A stretch of 64,000 nt of DNA from Streptomyces sp. ITFR-16 (GCF_031844705.1 NZ_CP134609.1:4216001-4280000); one strand, 5' to 3'. Shown: positions 17,643 through 26,131, counted from the stretch's first letter. Made by a program: numbers and translations. The notes: a model not told the origin generated them from the sequence alone.

Positions 17643-18602
17643 ATGACTTCTCCGTCGATCGGAGCGCGCAGGCTTTCCAGCCCCCGTGAGCTCAGCAGGG
17701 TCGGGGACCGGCTGTCCTTCGTCTATCTGGAACGGTGTGTGGTGCACCGGGACGCACATGCAATCACCGCCGAGGACGCGGAGGGTACGCGGCACATCCC
17801 GTCGGCCACCATCGGGACCCTCCTTCTCGGTCCTGGCACGCGTATCACGCATCAGGCGATGAGTGTTCTCGGTGAATGCGGTGCGGGTGTGGTCTGGGTG
17901 GGCGAACATGGCGTGCGCTTCTACGCGGGCGGGCGCGCGTTGACCCGCTCCTCCGCACTGGTCGAGGCCCAGGCCACGGCCTGGGCGAACCAACGGACCC
18001 GTCTCGCGGTGGCTCGGGACATGTACCGGCTCCGGTTCCCGGACGAGGACCCGGCAGGGCTGACCCGCCATGAACTGCTCGGACGCGAGGGCACGCGTGT
18101 CAAGGCTTGTTATCGCAAGGAGGCGGCCCGTACGGGTGTCCCGTGGCACGGGCGGCACTACACACCGGGCGACTTCGCGTCCGGCGACGCACCGAATCAG
18201 GCGATCACGGCGGCAGCCCAATGCATGTACGGCATCGCTCACGCGGTCGTGGCCGCCCTCGGCTGCGCGCCGGGCCTCGGCTTCGTCCACTCCGGCCACG
18301 AGCTGTCGTTCGTGCTGGACATCGCGGACCTCTACAAGACCGAGATCGGGATCCCGGTCGCCTTCGACGCGGCGGCCGGGGGCCCTGAGGACATCGGCTC
18401 CCGCACCCGCCGGGCGCTGCGGGACGCGGTCAACCGGCTCGGGCTGTTGGACCGTGTGGTGAGCGACATCAAGGAGCTGCTCAAGGCGGGCGGCGGGATC
18501 GGTGGCGCCGACGAGGACTCTCGCGACCGGGTGATGGTGCAGTCGGATCGCGGCGCGGAGCTGGGCGCCGGGCGGAATTACGACGAGGGAATCATCTGGT
18601 GA
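17643..18602 (+). CDS. cas1e: Spacer-integration endonuclease Cas1 (type I-E)
   Basis: The 319-residue protein shows the Cas1 active-site elements in order: GREGTRVKACYRKEA with the first metal-binding Glu, GFVHSGHELSFVLDIADLYK with the His and Asp. Cas1 forms the integrase with Cas2 that inserts new spacers next to the leader. ATG 17643 and GTG 17634 are both possible starts; the GGGAGG at 17625 is a little far from the first and too near the second. The C-terminal tail after GGGIGG is long and charged. It overlaps cas2 by GTGA. Confidence 0.94.
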   Translation: MTSPSIGARRLSSPRELSRVGDRLSFVYLERCVVHRDAHAITAEDAEGTRHIPSATIGTLLLGPGTRITHQAMSVLGECGAGVVWVGEHGVRFYAGGRALTRSSALVEAQATAWANQRTRLAVARDMYRLRFPDEDPAGLTRHELLGREGTRVKACYRKEAARTGVPWHGRHYTPGDFASGDAPNQAITAAAQCMYGIAHAVVAALGCAPGLGFVHSGHELSFVLDIADLYKTEIGIPVAFDAAAGGPEDIGSRTRRALRDAVNRLGLLDRVVSDIKELLKAGGGIGGADEDSRDRVMVQSDRGAELGAGRNYDEGIIW

Positions 18603-18946
18603 CGGTCATCGTCCTCACCAACTGTCCGGTGGCCTTGCGCGGATTTCTCACCCGGTGGCTTCTGGAGATCTCTCCGGGTGTCTTCATCGGCGGCCCGTCC
18701 GCACGGGTGCGCCAGGCGCTGTGGACGGAGGTCCGCCAGTACGCCGGTCAGGGCCGGGCCCTCTTGGCGTACAGCGACAACAGCGAGCAGGGCTACGCGT
18801 TCGAGACGCACGACCACAAGTGGCACCCGGTGGACCACGAAGGCCTCACGTTGATCTTCCGCCCGAATGCCCGAGCGGCAGTAGGCGGACCACCGGCAAA
18901 AGGCTGGAGCAAGGCCGCGAAGCGGCGGCGGTTCGGTGGGCGGTGA
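18599..18946 (+). CDS. cas2e: Cas2 (type I-E)
   Basis: The 115-residue protein begins VTVIVLTNCPVALRGFLTRW and continues with LLEISPGVFIG, the E. coli-type Cas2e pattern. It dimerises and bridges two Cas1 dimers during spacer acquisition. The start codon overlaps the cas1 stop (GTGA), so the two are translationally coupled. The C-terminus is basic (KAAKRRRFGGR). It is the last gene of the operon and is followed at once by a leader-like sequence. Confidence 0.94.
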   Translation: MTVIVLTNCPVALRGFLTRWLLEISPGVFIGGPSARVRQALWTEVRQYAGQGRALLAYSDNSEQGYAFETHDHKWHPVDHEGLTLIFRPNARAAVGGPPAKGWSKAAKRRRFGGR

Positions 18947-18949
18947 GGG

Positions 18950-19054
18950 CATGCGGTGAGTTGCCCGACTCGCTGAAGCTGCTCGAATGCCGCCGGCTCA
19001 CTGCATGAAGCCGCAGGTCGTGCGGCCTGCTCCCCGTGCACGCGGGACCCCCCA
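18950..19054 (+). repeat. Vestigial CRISPR leader with one degenerate repeat
   Basis: Behind cas2 the sequence TGAAGCTGCTCGA, then 17 bases on GCATGAAGCCGCAGGTC, matches the functional leader block by block and with the same spacing to the repeat. It is followed at 19027 by CTGCTCCCCGTGCACGCGGG, the first 20 bases of the repeat with compensatory-looking changes in the stem (CCCCGTGC/GCACGCGGG). The 3' part GGTGAACC is lost. No second repeat follows. This looks like the remains of a cas2-proximal array. Confidence 0.7.
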
Positions 19055-19061
19055 GGAACAC

Positions 19062-19097
19062 GTGTGCCCGGCCGGTTGTGGAGCCGGCCGGGCACAC
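19062..19097. terminator. Hairpin terminator between cas operon and flotillin operon
   Basis: A perfect 14-bp stem, GTGTGCCCGGCCGG pairing with its complement at 19084-19097 around the loop TTGTGGAG, lies between the convergent cas2 and flotillin genes. There is no T-run, as is usual in Streptomyces, and the symmetry would serve both directions. Confidence 0.8.
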
Positions 19098-19117
19098 GGT
19101 GGTCGTACGGAGGGGTG

Positions 19118-20557
19118 TCAGTCCGTGATTTCGATCTTGCCGTTCGGCGGGGTGGTCGTGTCCGGGGACGGGGCAGGCTCCGGCTTCGGGGATGTGGACT
19201 TCAGGTTCTTCAGGAGGGCGGCGAGGTCGACGCCCGTGGTGGAGCTGAGGAGTTCCATGCCCTGGGCGACGTTGTCCGTGACCGTGCGCGACAGCTGGCT
19301 CGCGCCGTCCGTCGAGATGACCGTCATCTTGTCGATCGCGCTCAGCGGCTCGGCCGCCTTGGCGACGACCTGCGGCAGGACCTCGACGAGCATCTGGAGG
19401 ACGGCCGCGTCACCGTACTGCTTGAACGCGTCGGCCTTCTTCTGCATGGCCTCGGCCTCGGCCGCACCCCGGGCCGCGATGGCGGCGGCCTCGGACTCGC
19501 CCTCGATGCGCACGGCGTCGGCGAGCGCCGAGCGGTGCAGCTTCTCGCCCTGACCGGTCAGCCGGGACCGCTCGGCGTCCGCCTCGGCCTCCTTGACCTG
19601 GGCGATGCGGCGGGCCTCGGCCTCCTGCTCGGCCTGGTAGCGGGCGGCGTCGGCGGGCTTGCGGACCTTGGTGTCGAGCTCGCGGTCGGTCAGCGCGGCC
19701 TGGCGCTCGGCGACCTTCTCCTGCTCCTGGAGGACTTCCTGCTGGCGGGCGGCCTCGGCGAGCGGGCCGGCGGCGTTGGCCTTGGCGGCGGCCGCTTCCG
19801 TCTCGGCCTTGATCTCGGCCTGCTTGAGGTAGAAGGTCCGCTCGGCGATGGCGATTTCCTCGGCGGCCTTCAGCCGGGCCTGCTCCGAGGCGCGGCGGGC
19901 GATCGCCTCGGCGATGTCCGCCTCCTGCTTGGCGCGGGCGGCCTCGGGGCGGCCGAGGTCCTCCAGATAGGAGCCCTCGGTGGTGATGTCCTGGATCTGG
20001 AAGGCGTCCAGGATCAGGCCCTGGCCGGACAGGCTCGCCTCGGCCTCCTCCGCCACCTGGCCGGCGAACGCGGCCCGGTCGCGGATGATGTCCTCGACCG
20101 ACATCCGGCCGACGATGGCGCGCAGCGCGCCGGAGAGCACTTCCTGGGTGAAGCCGACGATGCCGTCCTGCTGCTGGAGGAAGCGCTGGGCGGCGGCCCG
20201 GATCGCGTCCTCGCTGCCGCCGACCTTGACGATCGCGACGCCTTCGAGGTTGGACTTGACCCCGCGCAGGGTGACGGCACCGCGCACCGCGACCGGGATG
20301 TGCCGGCTGGAGAGGTCGAGGGTGAACTTCTGCTGGACGAAGGGGACGACGAAGACGCCGCCGCCGACGACGACCTTCTGGCCGCTGTTGTCGATGCTGG
20401 CCCGGCCGGTCACCGGATCGACGGACTTCTTGCCGCGGCGGCCCGTGATGATGAACGCCTGGCTGGGGCCCGCGACCTTGTAGCGGGTGATGACCGCGAG
20501 GGCGAGCAGGACGAGGAGTACGACGACTCCGACGATGGCGATGACTACTGGACTCAT
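19118..20557 (-). CDS. Flotillin-like SPFH-domain membrane protein
   Basis: The 479-residue protein starts with one hydrophobic anchor (VVIAIVGVVVLLVLLALAVI), then an SPFH/band-7 domain (about 25-190), then a long Ala/Glu-rich coiled coil (about 200-410) with many AEAEA repeats, and a Pro-rich tail. This is the flotillin/YqiK layout; flotillins scaffold functional membrane microdomains. ATG 20557 follows GGGGGACACCC. An NfeD-like partner gene lies 78 bases upstream in the same direction, the usual flotillin operon. Confidence 0.92.
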   Translation of the reverse strand: MSPVVIAIVGVVVLLVLLALAVITRYKVAGPSQAFIITGRRGKKSVDPVTGRASIDNSGQKVVVGGGVFVVPFVQQKFTLDLSSRHIPVAVRGAVTLRGVKSNLEGVAIVKVGGSEDAIRAAAQRFLQQQDGIVGFTQEVLSGALRAIVGRMSVEDIIRDRAAFAGQVAEEAEASLSGQGLILDAFQIQDITTEGSYLEDLGRPEAARAKQEADIAEAIARRASEQARLKAAEEIAIAERTFYLKQAEIKAETEAAAAKANAAGPLAEAARQQEVLQEQEKVAERQAALTDRELDTKVRKPADAARYQAEQEAEARRIAQVKEAEADAERSRLTGQGEKLHRSALADAVRIEGESEAAAIAARGAAEAEAMQKKADAFKQYGDAAVLQMLVEVLPQVVAKAAEPLSAIDKMTVISTDGASQLSRTVTDNVAQGMELLSSTTGVDLAALLKNLKSTSPKPEPAPSPDTTTPPNGKIEITD

Positions 20558-20635
20558 AAGGGTGTCCCCCTCTGCCTCCCGACGGGGACGGCAGTTCTGT
20601 GGCGAGCGGTGATGGAACGGCGTGCGTCTACCGGG

Positions 20636-21145
20636 TCAGCGTTCGACGGGACGGACCGAGACCGAGGTGCTGGAGAGCGTGGCCTCGACCCAGATCTCGG
20701 TGCCGCGTGCCACCGGCACCCCGCTGCGCGCCGACAGCTTCACGAGCTGCCCGCCGAGCCGCAGCAGCACCTCCCCGTAGCCGCCGGCCGGAATGGCCGT
20801 GACCACGGATCCCGAGGTGCCGACGAGATCCTCGTCGCGCGGGGTGGCGTCGGTCTGGTCCCGCATCAGGGCCCGGCTGAGCTTCCAGGTCAGTACGGCG
20901 GCCACCAGCCCGGCGAGCGCGCCCACCCCGGTGGCGGCGATCGTGCCGACACCCGTCGTGCCGAGCACGATGGCGCCGCCGAAACCGAGCATCGAAATGA
21001 AGCCGGCGATCACGGGAAGGGAGAGCAGGCCGTCGAAGAGGCCGTCCAGCACACCCCCGAAGAGTCCTTCGAGGATGCCGTCGAAGACCAGGGACAGCGC
21101 GAGCAGCACGACCCCCGCAATTCCGAGACCGAGAAACAAGGTCAC
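20636..21145 (-). CDS. NfeD-like membrane protein
   Basis: The 169-residue protein has four or so hydrophobic segments (from LFLGLGIAGVVLLALSLVFD to GALAGLVAAVLTWKL) followed by an OB-fold-like C-terminal domain with LVGTSGSVVTAIPAGGYGEV. This is the short NfeD type that accompanies flotillins and is thought to help organise membrane microdomains. The GTG at 21145 was chosen over in-frame codons further upstream because GGGAGGGGTG lies six bases before it. The palindrome at 21231 lies 85 bases upstream. Confidence 0.85.
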   Translation of the reverse strand: MTLFLGLGIAGVVLLALSLVFDGILEGLFGGVLDGLFDGLLSLPVIAGFISMLGFGGAIVLGTTGVGTIAATGVGALAGLVAAVLTWKLSRALMRDQTDATPRDEDLVGTSGSVVTAIPAGGYGEVLLRLGGQLVKLSARSGVPVARGTEIWVEATLSSTSVSVRPVER

Positions 21146-21230
21146 GTGATCACCCCTCCCGGTCTGCGGAATCCCCCGAACATTTCCGTCGAACTGGCTG
21201 GATGATCCCATACCTGCCGGACCGGCGACA

Positions 21231-21247
21231 CTGCCGGGTTCCGGCAG
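21231..21247. promoter_or_regulatory. 17-bp palindrome CTGCCGG-GTT-CCGGCAG
   Basis: Identical to the palindrome at 1568 and closely related to that at 359. It lies between the peroxiredoxin gene (stop at 21252) and the NfeD gene (start 21145), both on the minus strand. On the plus strand it is followed by TCTTTT, so a terminator role on the other strand cannot be excluded, but no plus-strand gene ends here. An operator for the NfeD-flotillin operon is the better reading. Confidence 0.5.
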
Positions 21248-21251
21248 TCTT

Positions 21252-21737
21252 TTACTTGTTCTTGATGCCGGTGAGGTGATCCGCCAGGGTGTCCAGGGAC
21301 TGGAACGTGGCGCCGAGCAGCGCCACGTGCTTCCACCGCAGTACCCCTTCGGCGTCGATCAGGAAGACCGCACGCCGTACGCCGATGCCGGGCGCCGCGA
21401 TCCCGAAGGCCCGGGCGGTCTCCCGGCCGGGGTCGGCCAGCAGCGGCATGCGCAGCCCGTGGGTGCGGGCGAACGACTCGTGGCTGTCCACATCCTGGGG
21501 ACTGATGCCCCAGACCTCCGCGTCCAGCTCCTCGAACCGCTCCATGCCGGAGGAGTACGAGCACAGCTGCTTGGTGCACACGGCGGTGTTGTCGCCCGGG
21601 TAGAAGGCGAGGACGAGGGCCCGTCCGCGCGCGGCGGACAGCGTGTAGTCGCGGCGTTCGAAGGCGTCCCCCTCGAGCGCGCCTCCCGCGAGGGTGAAGT
21701 CCTGGACCTTGCTGCCGAGCTGCGGTGACGATCCCAT
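21252..21737 (-). CDS. Bcp/PrxQ-type peroxiredoxin
   Basis: The 161-residue thioredoxin-fold protein carries the peroxidatic cysteine C54 in FYPGDNTAVCTKQLCSY with C59 five residues on, the layout of atypical 2-Cys Bcp peroxiredoxins. It would reduce hydrogen peroxide and organic hydroperoxides in the cytosol. The ATG at 21737 follows GAAGGACACG; the frame extends upstream without support. The usual Thr-Pro of the DxTPxC motif is Thr-Ala here. It sits upstream of the NfeD-flotillin pair, but a palindrome separates them. Confidence 0.9.
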   Translation of the reverse strand: MGSSPQLGSKVQDFTLAGGALEGDAFERRDYTLSAARGRALVLAFYPGDNTAVCTKQLCSYSSGMERFEELDAEVWGISPQDVDSHESFARTHGLRMPLLADPGRETARAFGIAAPGIGVRRAVFLIDAEGVLRWKHVALLGATFQSLDTLADHLTGIKNK

Positions 21738-21816
21738 GGCGTGTCCTTCGGGGTCCGGCGCTGTGGCGGTGGTGCTGCCCGTGTTTCCGTACAGCATGCT
21801 CCGGCCGCCGGGGCGC

Positions 21817-22150
21817 TCATGCACCGGGTCGCGGACCGGGCTCCGTCAGGAACAGGCCGAGAAGCAGGGCGAGTACGGGGATCGCGCACAGGATCGTGAA
21901 CACGCCCTGCGGGCCGTACGCCTGGGCCGCCGCGCCGAGCGCCGGGGCGATCAGGCCGCCGACGGAGACGGCCGGTCCGAGCGTGACGCCGGCCGCGGTG
22001 CCGGGGCGGCCCGGCAGACAGTCCTGGCCGAGCTTGACCAGCACCGCGAAGGGGATGTTCAGCGCGAGGCCCGCCAGCACCGCGCACACAGCAGCGGCAG
22101 GAAGGTGCCCGGGGTCAGCCGCGGCGCGACCAGGGCCGGGTACGGCGACG
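21817..22150 (-). pseudogene. Remnant of an MFS transporter (fosmidomycin-resistance type), C-terminal part
   Basis: The minus strand encodes about 90 residues ending LGLFLTEPGPRPGA, with NIPFAVLVKLGQDCLPGRPG and AAGVTLGPAVSVGGLIAPALG, which match the last three helices of Fsr-type MFS exporters. Upstream, another frame reads APRLTPGTFLPLLCA, which should connect to AVLAGLALN in the main frame, so a frameshift lies near 22090. The rest of the roughly 400-residue protein is missing; the TetR gene begins its 3' end only 20 bases further. A degraded gene is the simplest explanation. Confidence 0.75.
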
Positions 22151-22171
22151 AGGCCGCCGAACTGGACCGTC

Positions 22172-22819
22172 CTACGCGGCGGCCGGACCGGGCGGCGCGT
22201 AGTAGCCCAGGAACATGTCCACGCCGTGGGTGATCAGCCGCTCGGTGGCGTCGTCGTCGATCGTCGTGCCGTACGAGCCGAGGACCAGGTGCGGGAAGAC
22301 CAGCAGCGCGTACAGCTGGACGATCGCCGTGTCCAGGTCGGTGATGACCAGCCGGCCCCGGTCCGCGAGCGCGCGCAGGGCGTCGGCCACGGCGGGGTGG
22401 TGGCCCTCGGGGCCGCTGCCGTGCCAGCCGTGCGCGAGTTCCGGGAAGCGGTGCAGTTCGGCGGCGACGAGGGTGCGCAGGGCGATCACCTCGGCGTTGC
22501 CCCGGACGGCGGCCACCCAGCCCCGGGCCGCGTCGACGAAGGCGGTCCGCAGGTCGGGGGCGTCGGCGAGCCCGGCGAGCGCCGTCGCGGACGCGCCGCC
22601 GAGCGGTTCGTCCAGCGCGCCCGCGATGACGGCGGTGAACAGCGCTTCCTTGCTGCCGAAGTGGTTGTAGACCGTCACCTTCGAGACGCCCGCCCCGGCG
22701 GCGATGGCGTCCATGCCGACCCCGAACCCGTCCCGGAGAAACGCCTCGCGGGCGGCCTTCACGATGGCCTGCCGCTTGGCCTCGGCGCGGGGTCCGGCGG
22801 GGCGGGGCTTGGTGTCCAT
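22172..22819 (-). CDS. TetR-family transcriptional regulator
   Basis: The 215-residue protein has the TetR N-terminal helix-turn-helix (about 14-60), with AIAAGAGVSKVTVYNHFGSK. The C-terminal part is the TetR_C ligand domain with VDAARGWVAAVRG. It is divergent from the MFS exporter at 22889, and the 69-base gap is filled with inverted repeats, so it very likely represses both genes and responds to a transported compound. It is followed by the MFS remnant, which may once have been a second target. Confidence 0.92.
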   Translation of the reverse strand: MDTKPRPAGPRAEAKRQAIVKAAREAFLRDGFGVGMDAIAAGAGVSKVTVYNHFGSKEALFTAVIAGALDEPLGGASATALAGLADAPDLRTAFVDAARGWVAAVRGNAEVIALRTLVAAELHRFPELAHGWHGSGPEGHHPAVADALRALADRGRLVITDLDTAIVQLYALLVFPHLVLGSYGTTIDDDATERLITHGVDMFLGYYAPPGPAAA

Positions 22820-22840
22820 GCGCCGATGCTAACAGCGACC

Positions 22841-22888
22841 TGAACTGAACAGTTGAGTTCAACTGAACTGGGCCGTACAGTTCAGTTC
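22841..22888. promoter_or_regulatory. TetR operator region with repeated GTTCAGTT/AACTGAAC units
   Basis: The gap between the divergent tetR and MFS genes contains CAGTTGA-GT-TCAACTG (22850-22865), a perfect 7-2-7 inverted repeat. It is flanked by further AACTGAAC and GTTCAGTT units on both sides, the last one touching the exporter start. Several overlapping half-sites in this pattern fit cooperative binding of a TetR dimer pair that blocks both promoters. Confidence 0.75.
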
Positions 22889-24325
22889 ATGACCCATGAC
22901 ACCGCCTCTCCGCATCCGTCCGTTCCGCACACGGCCGCCCGGAACGCCTCCGGAGTGCTGCTCGCGCTCCTGTGCGCGGCCCAGTTCATGCTGGTGCTCG
23001 ACGTCACCGTGGTGAACGTCGCGCTGCCCGGCATGGCCGCCGACCTGCACCTCGACCGCACCGCGCTGACCTGGGTGGTCACCGCGTACGCCCTCTGCTT
23101 CGGAGGGCTGATGCTGCTCGGCGGGCGCCTCGCCGACGCCCTCGGCGCCCGGCGCGTCCTGCTCGCCGGGCTGGCCGTCTTCACCGCCGCCTCGCTGGCC
23201 TCCGGTCTCGCGGGCAGCGCCGCGGTGCTGATCGGCGGCCGGGTCGCCCAGGGCGTGGGTGCCGCGCTGCTGTCACCGGCCGCCCTGGCGCTCGTCACCA
23301 CGTCCTTCCACGGCCCGGCCCGCAACCGGGCCCTGGGCGTGTGGGCCGCGATCGGCGGCACGGGCTCCGCGCTCGGCGTGCTGGTGGGCGGAGCGCTGGC
23401 AGGCGGGCCCGGCTGGAGCTGGGTCTTCCACGTCAACGTGCCCGTCGGCCTCGCCCTGCTGGCCGTCCTCCCCCGCTACGTCCCCGCGCGGGCGCCGAGG
23501 CCCTCGGCCCGGCTCGACGTCCCCGGGGCGGTCCTCGTCACCGGGGGCACCGGCGCGCTGATCTACGGACTGGTGCGGGCCGGGGACGGCGGATGGGGCG
23601 CGCCCGGCACGCTGCTTCCGCTGCTGGCCGCCGCGGTGCTGTACGCCGGGTTCGCGGCGGTCGAACGGGTGGCCCGGGAGCCGCTGATGGACCTGCGGAT
23701 GTTCACCCGCAGGCCGGTGGTGGCCGGGGCGTTCCTGATGCTGATCGCCACCGGACTGCTGATCGCGTTCTTCTTCCTCGGCTCGGTCTACCTCCAGCAC
23801 GGACGCGGCTACGGGGCGCTGCGCACCGGCCTCGTCTTCCTGCCGGTCGCGGTCGCCGTCGGTGCCGGCGCCCACCTGGGCTCGCGGCTCGTCTCCACGG
23901 CGGGCAGCCGGGCCACCGCCGTCGGCGGGATGGTGGTCGCCACCGCCGGCTGCGTCCCGCTGACCCGGCTCGGCGTGGACAGCGGGGTGTACGGGGTGCT
24001 GCTGCCGGGCCTCGCCGCGGCCGCGTTCGGGCTGGGGGCGGTGTTCGTCACCGCGACCACCACGGCGCTGGGCATGGTCGCGCACGAGGAGGCGGGGCTC
24101 GCGTCCGGCGTGGTCAACACCTTCCACGAGGTGGGCGGGGCGATCGGCGTCGCCGTGGTCTCCGCGGTGGCCGCCGCGGGCATCGGCGGCGCCCCGGGCT
24201 CGGTGGCCGGCTTCGCGGACGCGTTCCTGGTGTGCGCGGTGGCCGCGGGCGGCTGCGCGGCGGTGTCCGCGGTGCTGGTGCCCCGGGGGAGGCCGGAGAC
24301 CGGGGGCGCGATGCCGGTCCACTGA
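22889..24325 (+). CDS. MFS drug exporter, DHA2 family
   Basis: The 478-residue inner-membrane protein carries the DHA2 motifs LDVTVVNVALPGMA in helix 1, GGRLADALGARR in the 2-3 loop and the helix-5 motif GGTGSALGVLVGGALAGGPG. The spacing of hydrophobic stretches fits 14 helices. ATG 22889 sits right after the operator region; translation may begin at or very near the transcript start. The substrate is unknown but is probably the inducer of the divergent TetR protein. Confidence 0.9.
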   Translation: MTHDTASPHPSVPHTAARNASGVLLALLCAAQFMLVLDVTVVNVALPGMAADLHLDRTALTWVVTAYALCFGGLMLLGGRLADALGARRVLLAGLAVFTAASLASGLAGSAAVLIGGRVAQGVGAALLSPAALALVTTSFHGPARNRALGVWAAIGGTGSALGVLVGGALAGGPGWSWVFHVNVPVGLALLAVLPRYVPARAPRPSARLDVPGAVLVTGGTGALIYGLVRAGDGGWGAPGTLLPLLAAAVLYAGFAAVERVAREPLMDLRMFTRRPVVAGAFLMLIATGLLIAFFFLGSVYLQHGRGYGALRTGLVFLPVAVAVGAGAHLGSRLVSTAGSRATAVGGMVVATAGCVPLTRLGVDSGVYGVLLPGLAAAAFGLGAVFVTATTTALGMVAHEEAGLASGVVNTFHEVGGAIGVAVVSAVAAAGIGGAPGSVAGFADAFLVCAVAAGGCAAVSAVLVPRGRPETGGAMPVH

Positions 24326-24427
24326 GCGACGCGGTCGGCGGTGCTGGGGATGCGGGAGCGGGCCGGGCGGCCGAGGATGAAGGACCGGGCAGTCGGGCGG
24401 CCCGCGCCCTGCCCCAGGAGGTTCGCC

Positions 24428-26131
24428 TTGCCGGTCCACGCCGACCATCCGAGGTCGATCGACGAGACGGCGCTCGCCGCCGCGCTCGACGGCACGACTG
24501 CGGGCGTGGCCGTGTTCGACACCGACCTGCGCTACATCTACGTGAACCCGGCACTGGTGCGCCACAACGGCCTCCCGCCCGACGCACATCTGGGCCGCCG
24601 CCCCAGCGAGGTCATGCCCGACATCGACGCCCGCGAGGACCTCATGCGCGCCGTCCTCACCGACGGCCGGGCGCGCGAGATCACCTCCAGCGGCCGGCTG
24701 CCCGCCGAGTCCGGCACCGCCCGCTGCTACTGGCACGGGGCCTACCACCGGCTGGAGGTGGGCGGCCGGATCGTCGGCGTCGTCGGGATCGTGCTGGAGG
24801 TCATGGCGTCCGACGACGAACAGCACCGGCTCGCCCAGGCCCAGCGCCACCTGAGCCTCCTGGACAGCGCGAACACCCGCATCGGCACCACGCTCGACAT
24901 GGACACCACCTGCGCCGAGCTGACCGACCTCGTCGTCCCCGGCCTCGCCGACGTCGCCACCGTCGAGGTCTTCCCGCCCGACGTCGCCCCGCCGGTGCGC
25001 CCCGCACCGCCCGACGTCGTCCGGATGCGGCGTGCGGCGATCTCGTCGGTGCGCGGGCTGAGCCGGGGGATCGAGCAGTTCGGGGTGGCCGGCGACTACA
25101 TCGACTACCAGGAGGACGCGGCCGTGCCGCGCTGCCTGGTCTCCAACCAGCCGGTCGTGGAGAACCTCACCGGCGACGAGCTGCTGAGCCGGGCCGCGCC
25201 CAACCCGGAGCGGGTCGCCGCCTACCGGGAGCTCGGCCTGCACTCGGCGATCGCCGTGCCCATCGCCGTACGAGGGGCCCCGATCGGCGTGCTCGGCCTG
25301 CTCAGGGCCGGCGGCTCGCCCGTCTTCACGGACGACGACGTGGTGGTCGCCCGCGAGCTGGCCGTACGGGCGGCCGTCCACCTCGACCACGCGCGCCGCT
25401 TCACCCATGAGCACACCATCGCCCTGGAGCTCCAGCGCTCGCTGCTCTCCGAGCCGCGTCCGCCGCACCCGCACATCGAGGTCGCCACCCGCTATCTGCC
25501 GGCCGACCGCAGCGTGCTGGTGGGCGGCGACTGGTTCGACGTCATCCCGCTGCCCGACGGCCGCCACCTCAAGGCGATGGGCGATGTCATGGGCCACGGG
25601 GTGGAGGCCGCCGTCGCGATGAGCCACTACCGCTCGCTGCTGCGGCTGCTGGCCGACGAGGAGCTGCCGCCGCACCGCATCCTGGAGCAGCTGGACCGGA
25701 TGGTGGAGCGCTCCGGGCTCGACCGGGCGGCGACCTGTCTGCTCGCCGTGGTCGACCGCTCGGGCGCGGTGTGCGAGGTGGCGAGCGCGGGCCATCTGCC
25801 GCCGGTGTTCATCGACCCCGCGGCCGGCACCCGGCTCGCCGCCGTGTCGGCGGGCCCGCCGCTCGGCACCGGGTACGGCGGCTACCGGACCACGGTGGTG
25901 GAGTGCGGTCCCGGCACCGTGCTGTTCATGTACACCGACGGTCTGGTGGAGCGGCGCGGCGAGGACATCGACGTGTCCGTCGCCCGGCTGGCGGGCCTGA
26001 CCCTGCCGGAGAGCGGCGATCTGGAGGAGCTGCTGGACGCGGTCCTCGACCGCTTCGGACCGGGTGCCGAGGACGACATCGCGGTGATGGCCTCCCGCAC
26101 CCGGACGGAACCGGACGGCGCGACGCCCTGA
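24428..26131 (+). CDS. PAS-GAF-PP2C (SpoIIE-type) protein phosphatase
   Basis: The 567-residue protein has a PAS domain (about 15-130, with AGVAVFDTDLRYIYVNPAL), a GAF domain (about 155-320) and a SpoIIE/PP2C phosphatase domain (about 340-565) with GGDWFDVIPLPDGR, GDVMGHGVEAA, ASAGHLPPV and the terminal GAEDDIAVMASR metal-site motifs. Such RsbU-like proteins dephosphorylate anti-sigma-factor antagonists in response to signals. A TTG start at 24428 was chosen because AGGAGG lies exactly seven bases before it; upstream ATG codons in frame have no such site. There is no kinase domain and no antagonist gene nearby. It nearly abuts the convergent GNAT gene (four-base gap). Confidence 0.88.
   Translation: MPVHADHPRSIDETALAAALDGTTAGVAVFDTDLRYIYVNPALVRHNGLPPDAHLGRRPSEVMPDIDAREDLMRAVLTDGRAREITSSGRLPAESGTARCYWHGAYHRLEVGGRIVGVVGIVLEVMASDDEQHRLAQAQRHLSLLDSANTRIGTTLDMDTTCAELTDLVVPGLADVATVEVFPPDVAPPVRPAPPDVVRMRRAAISSVRGLSRGIEQFGVAGDYIDYQEDAAVPRCLVSNQPVVENLTGDELLSRAAPNPERVAAYRELGLHSAIAVPIAVRGAPIGVLGLLRAGGSPVFTDDDVVVARELAVRAAVHLDHARRFTHEHTIALELQRSLLSEPRPPHPHIEVATRYLPADRSVLVGGDWFDVIPLPDGRHLKAMGDVMGHGVEAAVAMSHYRSLLRLLADEELPPHRILEQLDRMVERSGLDRAATCLLAVVDRSGAVCEVASAGHLPPVFIDPAAGTRLAAVSAGPPLGTGYGGYRTTVVECGPGTVLFMYTDGLVERRGEDIDVSVARLAGLTLPESGDLEELLDAVLDRFGPGAEDDIAVMASRTRTEPDGATP

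Noticed and set aside
23273-25795. 840-residue minus-strand frame
   Set aside because: It is antisense to the DHA2 exporter and the PP2C phosphatase, both with intact family motifs.
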